Shown here: positions 55,401 to 62,591 of the stretch, in pieces | Layout of the letters: each line of letters starts with the position of its first letter | Position numbering within the stretch: the stretch's first letter is position 1 | DNA from: Streptomyces sp. NBC_01669 | GTDB lineage: Bacteria; Actinomycetota; Actinomycetes; Streptomycetales; Streptomycetaceae | Assembly (NCBI RefSeq): GCF_026339735.1 | Contig: NZ_JAPEQG010000001.1 | Location: 7,873,001 to 7,937,000 of the forward strand | Length of the DNA: 64,000 bases | Direction: 5' to 3' | Position numbers and translations under genes: made by a program | The notes under the pieces: model-generated | What the model was told of the DNA's origin: nothing | Databases searched by the model: none | Seen by the model: only the letters and a program-made list of their open reading frames with translations

Positions 55401-55839
55401 CCTGCCGAGCAAGGACTTCTTCTACGGTCTGCGGCCGGGGGAGGAGCATGAGGTGGACCTCGAGCCCGGAGTGCGGCTGCTCATCGCACTGGAGGCGATC
55501 GGCGAAGCGGATGAGCGCGGCATGCGCACCGTGATGGCCACGCTCAACGGCCAGCTCCGGCCGATCCAGGTGCGCGACCGCTCGGTGGCCTCGGAGCTGC
55601 CGGCCGCGGAGAAGGCCGACAAGTCCGACCCGAAACACGTTGCCGCGCCGTTCGCCGGGGTGGTGACGCTGTCGGTCGCAGCCGGAGACCGCGTCGAGGC
55701 GGGTGCGACCATCGCGACGATCGAGGCGATGAAGATGGAGGCCGCCATCACCGCTCCGGTCGCCGGAGCGGTCAACCGACTGGCCATCAGCTCCGTTCAG
55801 CAGGTCGAGGCGGGCGACCTCTTGATCGTGATCATCTAG
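52465..55839 (+). CDS. pyc: Pyruvate carboxylase
   Basis: A 1124-residue single-chain enzyme making oxaloacetate from pyruvate, ATP and bicarbonate. Biotin carboxylase comes first (KVLVANRGEIAVRAF at the start, then KAVAGGGGRGMR near 160 and EMNPRIQVEHTVTEEVT near 293), then the carboxyltransferase barrel (TFRDAHQSLLATR near 530, with the zinc-site HLHTHD near 732), then the biotin carrier domain with Lys1090 in EAMKMEA. All catalytic parts are present. ATG 52465 follows AGGAAGGGA. It stands alone; the neighbours give no pathway clue. Confidence 0.96.
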   Translation: MFRKVLVANRGEIAVRAFRAAYELGAGTAAVFPYEDRGSLHRLKADEAYEIGRRGHPVRAYLSVEEIVGAARRAGADAVYPGYGFLSENPDLARACEDAGITFIGPSVGVLELTGNKARAVAAARAAGVPVLGSSQPSTDVDELAVAAEEIGFPLFVKAVAGGGGRGMRRVDDPAHLREAIEAASREAESAFGDATVFLEKAVVDPRHIEVQILADGHGDVIHLFERDCSVQRRHQKVVELAPAPNLDPAIRDRICADAVAFAHSIGYRNAGTVEFLLDREGNHVFIEMNPRIQVEHTVTEEVTDVDLVQAQLRIAAGETLADLGLAQDRISLRGAALQCRITSEDPANGFRPDTGTISAYRSPGGSGIRLDGGTAFVGSEISAHFDSMLVKLTCRGHDFATAVRRARRAVAEFRIRGVATNIPFLQAVLDDPDFQEGRVTTSFIEERPQLLTSRHSADRGTRLLTYLADVTVNKPHGERPHLIDPTTKLPGIANGVPPAGSKQQLTELGPEGFARWLRASPAVAVTDTTFRDAHQSLLATRVRTKDLLAVAPAVARTLPQLLSLECWGGATYDVALRFLAEDPWDRLARLREAVPNICLQMLLRGRNTVGYTPYPTEVTTAFVEEATRTGVDIFRIFDALNDVGRMRPAIDAVRETGAAVAEVALCYTSDLSDPAEKLYTLDYYLRLAEQIVEAGAHVLAIKDMAGLLRAPAAAKLVTALRREFELPVHLHTHDTAGGQLATYLAAINAGADAVDGAVASMAGTTSQPSLSAIVAATDHSERPTGLSLRAVGDLEPYWEIVRRIYAPFEAGPASPTGRVYDHGIPGGQLSNLRVQARELGLGDRFEEIEAMYAAADRMLGRLVKVTPSSKVVGDLALHLVGAGVPPERFAAEPGAYDIPDSVIGFLRGELGDPPGGWPEPFRSKALKGRAAPRPVAELSAEDHDGLEKDRRATLNRLLFPGPAKEFEAHRDAYGDTGVLPSKDFFYGLRPGEEHEVDLEPGVRLLIALEAIGEADERGMRTVMATLNGQLRPIQVRDRSVASELPAAEKADKSDPKHVAAPFAGVVTLSVAAGDRVEAGATIATIEAMKMEAAITAPVAGAVNRLAISSVQQVEAGDLLIVII

Positions 55840-55924
55840 ACCCTCCGGGGGCGATCGCCCGGGCCCCGGGCCGTGCAGTCGCCCGGCCCGGCTCCGGGAC
55901 TCCATGGCCCGGAGGTCCACCGGC

Positions 55925-55971
55925 CGGGAGGGTTCACCGTGCGTGCGACGATTCCGCGGTGAACCCTCCCG
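55925..55971 (+). promoter_or_regulatory. Inverted repeat covering a start codon
   Basis: A 14-bp perfect inverted repeat (55925-55938 with 55958-55971, 19-base loop) has its second arm over the GTG start at 55959. In mRNA it would hide the start and its ribosome-binding region. It could also be the terminator of pyruvate carboxylase, 86 bp upstream. Confidence 0.5.
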
Positions 55972-56318
55972 ACCGTCTTTCCGACGCAGAGCGCGCCTTC
56001 ATGATCAACGCGTTCGAGATCGACATCCTGCCCGGTGTACGAGGTGACCTGGACGAGCCACTGGTATCCGCACCTGCCGCGGAGCTGGCAGCCGTCCTGC
56101 TGCCCCTCGTCGACCGGGGCTGGATCGAGGTCTGCCGTGTCATTCCCTGGACCGCTCCCGACGGGAGGCACGGATTCCAGCCCGGCACGCCCATGGTGCG
56201 GGAGGAGCTGCCGAGGCTCCTGGCCGACGCCGACAACTGGGAGTACCCCGACAGCGGCGAGTGGATCGGCTGTCTGACGCTTGCCCTCACCGAGGAGGGA
56301 CGTCGGATCCCCTGGTGA
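55959..56318 (+). CDS. Hypothetical protein, 119 residues
   Basis: Family not recognised. The acidic, soluble chain has LSDAERAFMINAFEIDILPG and ends TLALTEEGRRIPW; the middle (LAAVLLPLVDRGWIEVCRV) looks like a winged-helix or small alpha/beta domain. GTG 55959 lies inside an inverted repeat, so either it is poorly translated or start is elsewhere (ATG at 56001 would remove the first 14 residues). Codon use is genome-like. It is convergent with the oxidoreductase gene ending 12 bp away. Confidence 0.6.
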   Translation: MNPPDRLSDAERAFMINAFEIDILPGVRGDLDEPLVSAPAAELAAVLLPLVDRGWIEVCRVIPWTAPDGRHGFQPGTPMVREELPRLLADADNWEYPDSGEWIGCLTLALTEEGRRIPW

Positions 56319-56329
56319 GCCGGGGACGG

Positions 56330-57550
56330 TCACTGCTCCCGCATGCCCCACGGAGAGCCGTACGCGTTGAGCAGGTCCAGGAAGGGGCGGGCGGGGAAGG
56401 CCTCAGGGCCGAGGACTCCCGAACCGGTCCACGCACCCGTGGCCAGGAGTTCGAGGGCGACGACCGGGTTGACGGCCGTCTGCCACACCACCGCCTGGGA
56501 GCCGTACTCGGCCATCGACCACTGGTTGTCGACCACGTGGTAGAGGTAGACCTCGCGCGGCGCGCCGTCCTTGGTGCCGCGCACCCAGGTGCCCGCGCAG
56601 GTCTTGCCGTGCATGCGCTCGCCCAGCGTCGCCGGGTCGGGCAGGCAGGCGGCCACGACGTCGCGGGGCGACACGCCCACCGGGCCCGTGGCGCTCGGCA
56701 CGGTCACCGGGTCGGTGCGGTCCAGGCCCAGGAGGTGCAGCGTCCTGAGGGTCTGGATGAACTCCTCGCCCAGGCCGTATTTGAAGGTCACGCGCCGTGC
56801 GTCGATCCAGCGGGGGACGAGCAGCACCTCCTCGTGCTCCACGTTCACGCACTCGACCGGGCCGATGCCCTCGGGGAAGTCGAACACCTCCGGCTCGCTG
56901 AAGGGCGCGGTGGTGAACCAGCCGCGATCCGCCTCGTAGACGACCGGCGGATTGAGGCACTCCTCGATGGTGGTCCAGATGCTGAAGGAGGGTGCGAACT
57001 CGTAGCCGTCGACGGTGAGGTTCGCGCCGTCGCGGATGCCGATCTCCTCGATCTCGTCGAAGAGTTCGTCGGCCGCGTACCGCGCGAAGACATCGGACAG
57101 CCCCGGCTCCACACCCATGCCGACGAGGGCCAGCGCGCCCGCCTTCTCCCAGTCGGCGGCCTGCGCGAACTGCGTGTCGCCGAGCATGACCCCGCACTCC
57201 TCGTACGGCCGCTCGGGGTGCGGGCGCGACAGAGACATTGCCATGTCGAGGTAGGTTGCGCCGGCCGCGAGCGCCGCCCGGAAGAGGGGCATCACGAACC
57301 GCGGGTCGGTGGCATTGAGCAGGACGTCGCACCCGTGCCGCATCAGCAGCGCGGTCACCGCCGCCTGATCGGACGCGTCGACGTGCTCGGCACGGAAGCG
57401 GCCCTCGGTGTCCGAGAGGGCAGCGACCGCCGCCTCGGCCCGGCTCAGGTCGTAGTCGGCCACGACCATCTCGTCGAAGAACGAGCGCCGGGCCGCGATC
57501 CGGGTGATCGCGGTGCCCACACCGCCGGCTCCCACAAGCAGAACACGCAT
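56330..57550 (-). CDS. Saccharopine dehydrogenase-like oxidoreductase
   Basis: A 406-residue NAD(P)-dependent enzyme of the saccharopine dehydrogenase family. GAGGVG at residues 7-12 is the Rossmann motif, LLNATDPRFVMPLF and MGVEPGLSDVFARYAADEL are family segments, and the C-terminal catalytic part includes YHVVDNQWSMAEYGSQAVVW. Family members act in lysine catabolism or as carboxynorspermidine synthases; which applies here is not clear. Divergent from a TetR regulator, probable repressor of this gene. Confidence 0.85.
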   Translation of the reverse strand: MRVLLVGAGGVGTAITRIAARRSFFDEMVVADYDLSRAEAAVAALSDTEGRFRAEHVDASDQAAVTALLMRHGCDVLLNATDPRFVMPLFRAALAAGATYLDMAMSLSRPHPERPYEECGVMLGDTQFAQAADWEKAGALALVGMGVEPGLSDVFARYAADELFDEIEEIGIRDGANLTVDGYEFAPSFSIWTTIEECLNPPVVYEADRGWFTTAPFSEPEVFDFPEGIGPVECVNVEHEEVLLVPRWIDARRVTFKYGLGEEFIQTLRTLHLLGLDRTDPVTVPSATGPVGVSPRDVVAACLPDPATLGERMHGKTCAGTWVRGTKDGAPREVYLYHVVDNQWSMAEYGSQAVVWQTAVNPVVALELLATGAWTGSGVLGPEAFPARPFLDLLNAYGSPWGMREQ

Positions 57551-57687
57551 GACACGGACTTCCTCTCTGTGGAGACGGGGCGTGCCCGCGCGGACCGAAG
57601 GTGCGGCGCCCCTGCCGGGAGATCCAACGCCGCGTGCTCGGATAAGGTCAATGGTGTTGGCATAAGGCGCGCGGCGAGGAGGCGGCA
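57551..57687. promoter_or_regulatory. Divergent promoter region with ATAAGG repeats
   Basis: The 137-bp gap between the dehydrogenase and TetR genes has a short A/T-richer section at 57639-57670. It carries gataagg and cataagg as direct repeats about 20 bp apart. This is the likely binding region of the TetR protein; no perfect palindrome was seen. Confidence 0.4.
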
Positions 57688-58401
57688 GTGGCGAAAGCTG
57701 TGGTGCCCGAGGAGAAACGACGGCGGCGCCGTCCCACCAGGAGTGGCACCGTGCTGTCCGAGCAACTGATCGTCGAGACCGCCCTGCGGATGCTGCGTGA
57801 GCACGGCAGCGCGGGACTCAGCGCCCGCCGTCTCGGCCTGGCCCTGGACGCCGATCCCAGCACCCTCTACCGGTACTTCCGCGGCATGGACGATCTGACC
57901 CTCGCCATCGGCGACGCACTCATCGGGCAGGCCCTGCAAGGCTGGCGGCCCACGGGGGAGTGGCGGTCGGATCTGCGGGGCCTCGGGTTGCGCATCCACG
58001 CCGTGTATGTCGGGCATCCGCAGGCGGCACTGCTGACCGCGAACCGGGTCACCGGCCGGGCCCACGAGCTGGCGGCCGACGAGGCCATCCTCGACGTACT
58101 CCGCACGGCGGGGTTCCCGCTGCCGGACACGGTACGGATCTACCAGGCCTTCATCGACCAGACCCTGGCCTTCGCCGCGCTTGACGCCGCCTCGCTGGCC
58201 CTGCCACGCGAAAGTCTCAGCGCCGACGAGGACATGTGGCGCTCGACGTACGCCCGCCTGCCGCGCACCACACACCCCCGGATCGCCGAGGCGGCGCACC
58301 TCCTGGCGACCCGCATGGTCGACAGCGCCTATCCGACGGCCCTGGAGATGCTGCTGGACGGTGCCGCAGCGCAGTGGGAGGCCCTGCGCTCCCGGGGATA
58401 A
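57688..58401 (+). CDS. TetR-family transcriptional regulator
   Basis: A 237-residue repressor. A basic tail (KRRRRRP) precedes the HTH: LIVETALRMLREHGSAGLSA, then RRLGLALDADPSTLYRYFRG near 40-70, the invariant TetR pattern. The C-terminal ligand domain (LLTANRVTGRAHELAAD) is of the TetR_C type. GTG 57688 begins it. Divergent from the saccharopine dehydrogenase-like gene. Confidence 0.92.
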   Translation: MAKAVVPEEKRRRRRPTRSGTVLSEQLIVETALRMLREHGSAGLSARRLGLALDADPSTLYRYFRGMDDLTLAIGDALIGQALQGWRPTGEWRSDLRGLGLRIHAVYVGHPQAALLTANRVTGRAHELAADEAILDVLRTAGFPLPDTVRIYQAFIDQTLAFAALDAASLALPRESLSADEDMWRSTYARLPRTTHPRIAEAAHLLATRMVDSAYPTALEMLLDGAAAQWEALRSRG

Positions 58402-58750
58402 AGGATTGTCCGGGGTCGTTGCGGGGAGCAGGGGCTTGCGGGCCTGGTACGGGAGGAGGCGGAGAAGTAGTCCAAGCATTCGGCCACTTCATCAGGTCCA
58501 TGCCGACATGAGCCGTGGCGGAGAACTGGTGCTTGTCCCAGACGTCGTAGCTGCCGAGCCGGCGGACGGCGGCAGCGGACGACTTCTGGGTCAGTGCAGG
58601 CATATGCGGGCGGCGGTGCGCTCCTGGCGGACCTCATGGCGACGGCCACGACCGTGTGGGAGGTCGTGTTGCGACGGTGCCCACGGCCGGGCCCGACGTG
58701 GGTCGCCCGGACGGCAGCGCATGTCCGTCCGGGCGACCACGCGGTGCGGG
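58402..58750. other. Gap with an unidentified minus-strand scrap
   Basis: At about 58470-58600 (minus) the codons read AVRRLGSYDVWDKHQFSATA then HVGMDLMKWPN, which has the look of a real protein end but matches no family I know. No start codon or ribosome-binding site precedes it. The rest shows nothing. Confidence 0.3.
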
Positions 58751-59173
58751 TCACGTGGGGTGCTTGATTTCGATGTGCTTCGCCTCCGCCTTCTCCTCGC
58801 CGAGGCCGACGCTGACGGTCAGCATGCCGTCGATGTACTCGGCATGGACGTCGTTCTCGTCCGCGCTCTTGGGCAGGGTGACACTGCGGGTGAGGGAGCC
58901 GTAACGGATCTCGCTGCGATTCTTGTCCACCTCGCGCTCGGTGCGCTCTGCCCTGATGGTGAGGTTGCCGTCCTCGACCGTGACGTCCAGATCCTTGACC
59001 TCGATGCCCGGGAGTTCCGCTCGAATGACGTACCGGCCGTCCTCGGTGAACTCCTCGATCCTCATGGTGTGCAGATCGGCCATGGCCGGCATGGTGAATC
59101 GAGTGGGGAAGGCCTCGAACCAGTCCGGCAGATCCGGGAACGGGAACTTCTGCTTGCGTGCGAGTACAGCCAT
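58751..59173 (-). CDS. Hsp20 small heat-shock protein
   Basis: A 140-residue alpha-crystallin-type chaperone: RIEEFTEDGRYVIRAELPGI opens the domain, VTVEDGNLTIRAERTE is the first half and GSLTRSVTLPKSADENDV followed by DGMLTVSV the second; a short AKHIEIK tail replaces the usual IxI motif. It holds unfolding proteins in oligomers. Divergent from the universal stress protein across 250 bp, suggesting shared stress control. Confidence 0.95.
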   Translation of the reverse strand: MAVLARKQKFPFPDLPDWFEAFPTRFTMPAMADLHTMRIEEFTEDGRYVIRAELPGIEVKDLDVTVEDGNLTIRAERTEREVDKNRSEIRYGSLTRSVTLPKSADENDVHAEYIDGMLTVSVGLGEEKAEAKHIEIKHPT

Positions 59174-59423
59174 GCCCAGACCTCCTCGGTCCTGCGGTTA
59201 CGACGTGTCCAGTCCACCGCGCCACGCTCCCGGACGCAGGGGCCGAACAGTCCGCAACGGGGGTCCGAAGGTCCCTGGAGCTCACCCTTTCCCTGGGGAA
59301 CAGCTCTCTGAACGGGGGCCGCTCGGTCCTCCGCCTCGCCGTCCATGTGCGTACCGTGCAGGTATGAGCTGCGGCCGCAGCCCACGGCTGCTGCCCCGCG
59401 CACGCAGACAGGTGGAGGAAGCC

Positions 59424-60302
59424 ATGACAGCTGCCAGTGAACCACTCCCGATCATGCTCGGCATCGACGCCGTGGAGCCGGCCGATGCGGCCCTGGCCTG
59501 GGCCGCCGACGAAGCCGCCCGCCGTGGGGTGCGCCTTCATCTGGTCCACGCCGTGTTGCCCGTGACCCATCACATACGCGGCGTCGAGGAGACGGCACAC
59601 CACAAGGCCCTGCGCCAGCTGGGCGACGAGGCACTCGACAAGGCGGCGGCTCGTTCCCATGAGCGGCAGCCGGGTGTTGAGGTGACGACCTTCATCACGG
59701 ACGGCAATCCGGCCCAGGTCCTGGTTCGGAGGTCCGCTCACGCGCGGCTGGTGGTCCTCGGCTCGCGCCGACTGGGCCGGCTGGGGGAGGTGCTCAGTGC
59801 TGCCTCGACGACCATTCCGGTCAGTGCGCACGCTGCCTGCCCGGTGGTCGTGGTGCCGGAAGCCGGGCGCACTCAGGAGGAGCCGCCGTACCTGGTGGTC
59901 GGGGTGGACGCCAGCCGGTCGGCCGATGCCGCGCTGGATCACGCCTTGGAGGCCGCTGCCTCGCAAGGCGCCTCCGTGCGTGCGGTGTGGGTGTGGCAGC
60001 GGCGGCTGCCAGGGCTTTTCGACGAGGACTCTGCGCTCGAGGCGTGCCACAGGCAGCTGCATGAAGCAACCGCGGCGCGGTCCAGTGCCTACCAAGATGT
60101 TCCCCTGAGTCACGCGGTGCTGCGGGGGCATCCTGTCGAGGCGTTGGCGGAGGCTTCGGAGCATGCGCTCGCTGTGGTCGTCGGCCGCCGTGGTCGGGAG
60201 GGTTTCACCGGTATGCGGCTGGGCTCCGTCCCGCACGGGCTGCTGCACAGGGCAGCCTGCCCCGTGATCACTGTGCCCCCGCCGGCCGACGAAGGGATCT
60301 GA
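59424..60302 (+). CDS. Tandem-domain universal stress protein
   Basis: A 292-residue protein with two Usp domains, about residues 10-145 and 155-290. The ATP-binding-type motif is only partly kept in the first (VLGSRRLGRLGEVLSAAST); the second has VVGRRGREGFTGMRLGSVPH, close to the consensus G-x2-G-x9-GS. ATG 59424 follows GGAGGAA; the open frame starts earlier by chance. Divergent from hsp20; these genes with the degraded BON-domain piece downstream resemble hypoxia/dormancy clusters of actinobacteria. Confidence 0.92.
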   Translation: MTAASEPLPIMLGIDAVEPADAALAWAADEAARRGVRLHLVHAVLPVTHHIRGVEETAHHKALRQLGDEALDKAAARSHERQPGVEVTTFITDGNPAQVLVRRSAHARLVVLGSRRLGRLGEVLSAASTTIPVSAHAACPVVVVPEAGRTQEEPPYLVVGVDASRSADAALDHALEAAASQGASVRAVWVWQRRLPGLFDEDSALEACHRQLHEATAARSSAYQDVPLSHAVLRGHPVEALAEASEHALAVVVGRRGREGFTGMRLGSVPHGLLHRAACPVITVPPPADEGI

Positions 60303-61390
60303 GACCGGGAGACCGGGCCGAACCGCATACCGTTCCGGCCGATTGCGCGAGCCTTTCGCCCAGCGACTGCGCACCGGGTCTCCGTGCTCCGGCTGTTCCG
60401 GAGCCGACTCCACTGCGGCCGGCTCCCGCGTCAGCCGGGGGATCCGGCGGCGACGCAGGGCACGTACCCGTGGACCACCTGCAGGGGGTGCGCCACTCGT
60501 CCCAGCAATCTCGGGCTCCGTCGAACATCCCTGATGTCCTGGTGGCGGTGTTCCTGTCCCGGCTTGCCGAGGGTATAACGCCGATCTCGCGGCGCTGAGC
60601 GAGGCGGCCCTCTGCGCTGCACAGGCTCCGGAAACCGTGGTCTGCCTCAGCATCGCGCCGGGCTTCGGCGCCGGAATCGTCCTGGGGACCACGGTGAAGG
60701 TCACCGTACGCGACGGCGTGGTGGACCCCGGTGGCCAGATGGTGGAAGCCGATGTCCCGCGGCTCCTTGCGCATCAAGGGCATCGGCGACATGACAGAAG
60801 TGATCGATCACGTGAGCCGTGTGTGAGGCAGCGCGGTCCGGAAGCGGTGCTCGCCCGGCCAGGCATGGGTGAAGGGTCTGGTTGTGTGGCGTGCCAAGCC
60901 CCGGCTGGCCGGCTGCCGAGGCCGGGGCCGAGGCCGCGATCGTCGCGCACGTCGACGCGGACCGTGTCGGTCGCGGCGGACGGCAGAAGCAGCGGTCTTC
61001 GCGATCCGGCGGAACGTGCCGGGCAGTTGGGGGTCGAGCGTGACGCGCGGGGCCGTCGCCCGTACACGGTGATGGTCGCCGGCGATCCGTAGAGCCACCG
61101 ACACACCGCCGGAAAAGCCCTGCCCTTCAGTGATGCGGATCCTCATGCTCGTGGAACTGAGCCGCGATGACCGCCGCTTGTACGTGGCGTTCCCAACGGC
61201 GACCTGACGCCCACCGTCCCGGCACACGAACGGAGCGCCACCGCACGGTGGGGGCCCTCGCCGCTGTGAGTCGCAAACGCGTTCAAGGCCTGGCCAAAGA
61301 AGGGCCGGTGCGCAAGGATCACGCTCGCACCACGCCATCCCCCGCAATTCGACACACGACCGCACCACATCTCAGCACGGGAGGATGTAC
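60303..61390. other. Long gap with a degraded BON-like scrap
   Basis: Around 60690-60826 (plus) VKVTVRDGVVDPGGQM and, in another frame, GSLRIKGIGDMTEVIDHVSR resemble the beta-alpha core of a BON domain as in CBS-BON proteins, but frames are broken and the CBS part is absent. The other 900 bp are open in several frames without any family resemblance. No tRNA or repeat array was found. Confidence 0.35.
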
Positions 61391-62437
61391 ATGACTCGCC
61401 GCACACCCCGCGGCCTGATCGCCGCGGCCACCGCCACCGTGGCTCTGCTCGCTCCGGCCGGAGCGGCCTCGGCCTCGGGCGCCGTCCCTGCCCCGGCCGA
61501 ACCACAGGCCCGGGTATTCATGGTCAACCCCGTCCAGTCCTCGGGCGACCAGTCGCTCTCCGACGCCAAGGACTCGGCCGACGCCGTCCCCGCCTCGAGC
61601 TATGCCTCCGCCGCGTTGCGCAATCTCGACGGCAGTGGCGGACTCTCCGGACGGTGGGCGTACATCAGGTCGGACACCGGTGCCTCCGCAAAGACCGCCG
61701 ACGTCGGCACGTACACCCGGCACGACGACCAGTTCGAGCAGGTCATGGCCTATTTCTGGGTCAACGAGGCACAGGAGTACCTGCAGGGCCTCGGCTTCGG
61801 CAGCGAACTGCCCGGCGCCAACAACCGTGCGCAGCCCGTCCGTATCAACCAGTGGGGGGCGGACAACTCCTTCTTCACCGACAAGAAGGCCGAGATCCGC
61901 TTCGGTAAGGGCGGCGTGGACGATGCCGAGGACGCCGAGGTGATCGTTCACGAGTACGGGCACGCGGTGCACAACGCCCAGGTGCCCGGCTTCGGCACCT
62001 CCCCGGAGGCCGGGGCGATCGGCGAGGCCTTCGGCGACTACCTGGCAGTCGAGGTCGGCGCCCATGCGGACGCCCGGTACGGCTGGCCCCTGAAGGCCGA
62101 CCTGGCGTGCGTCGCCGACTGGGACTCGGTCGCCTACAGCGCTGCCCCGCACTGCCTGCGCCGGATCGACGGGAACAAGGTGTACGGGGACCGGGTGGGC
62201 GAGGTGCACGCGGACGGTGAGATCTGGTCCCGCGCGCTCCTGGACATCCGGGGGGCGCTCGGCGCCAGGGTCGCCGACCGCATCATCGTCAACGCTCAGT
62301 TCGGCTTCGCACCCGACACCAGCTTCGAGGACGCCGCGTTGACGACGATTGCGACAGCGCAACGCATGTACGGCAAGAGCGCGGCGGACGCGGTCCGTGC
62401 CGCGTTCAAGGCCCGCGAGATCCCTGGCATCCAGTAG
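61391..62437 (+). CDS. Secreted zinc metalloprotease, M36/M4-like
   Basis: A 348-residue secreted protease. ATG 61391 has GGGAGG 6 bases before it; ATG 61385 is too near. A Sec signal ends near ASA, followed by a short pro-region. The zinc site is HEYGH near residue 188 with the third ligand in GEAFGDY near 212. The fungalysin-type N-terminal propeptide domains are missing, so it is much shorter than classical M36 proteins, though the catalytic half seems complete. It stands alone. Confidence 0.85.
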   Translation: MTRRTPRGLIAAATATVALLAPAGAASASGAVPAPAEPQARVFMVNPVQSSGDQSLSDAKDSADAVPASSYASAALRNLDGSGGLSGRWAYIRSDTGASAKTADVGTYTRHDDQFEQVMAYFWVNEAQEYLQGLGFGSELPGANNRAQPVRINQWGADNSFFTDKKAEIRFGKGGVDDAEDAEVIVHEYGHAVHNAQVPGFGTSPEAGAIGEAFGDYLAVEVGAHADARYGWPLKADLACVADWDSVAYSAAPHCLRRIDGNKVYGDRVGEVHADGEIWSRALLDIRGALGARVADRIIVNAQFGFAPDTSFEDAALTTIATAQRMYGKSAADAVRAAFKAREIPGIQ

Positions 62438-62591
62438 GCAGAGTCACGGCGGTTTCCCCCTTCCCAGGGTGGCCCTCAGCGTGGCCTCGCGTCGGCCTTG
62501 AGTCCGTTGCGAGGCCTCGCGTCGGCCGGATCGATCACCGAGCGCCGCTACGGAAGATGAGGCAAGTGCAGGCCGGCACCCGGGGATTGCA

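Noticed and set aside
58329..60704. 791-codon minus-strand open frame
   Set aside because: It is a shadow of the TetR end, hsp20 in a wrong frame, and the universal stress protein; no conserved motifs.
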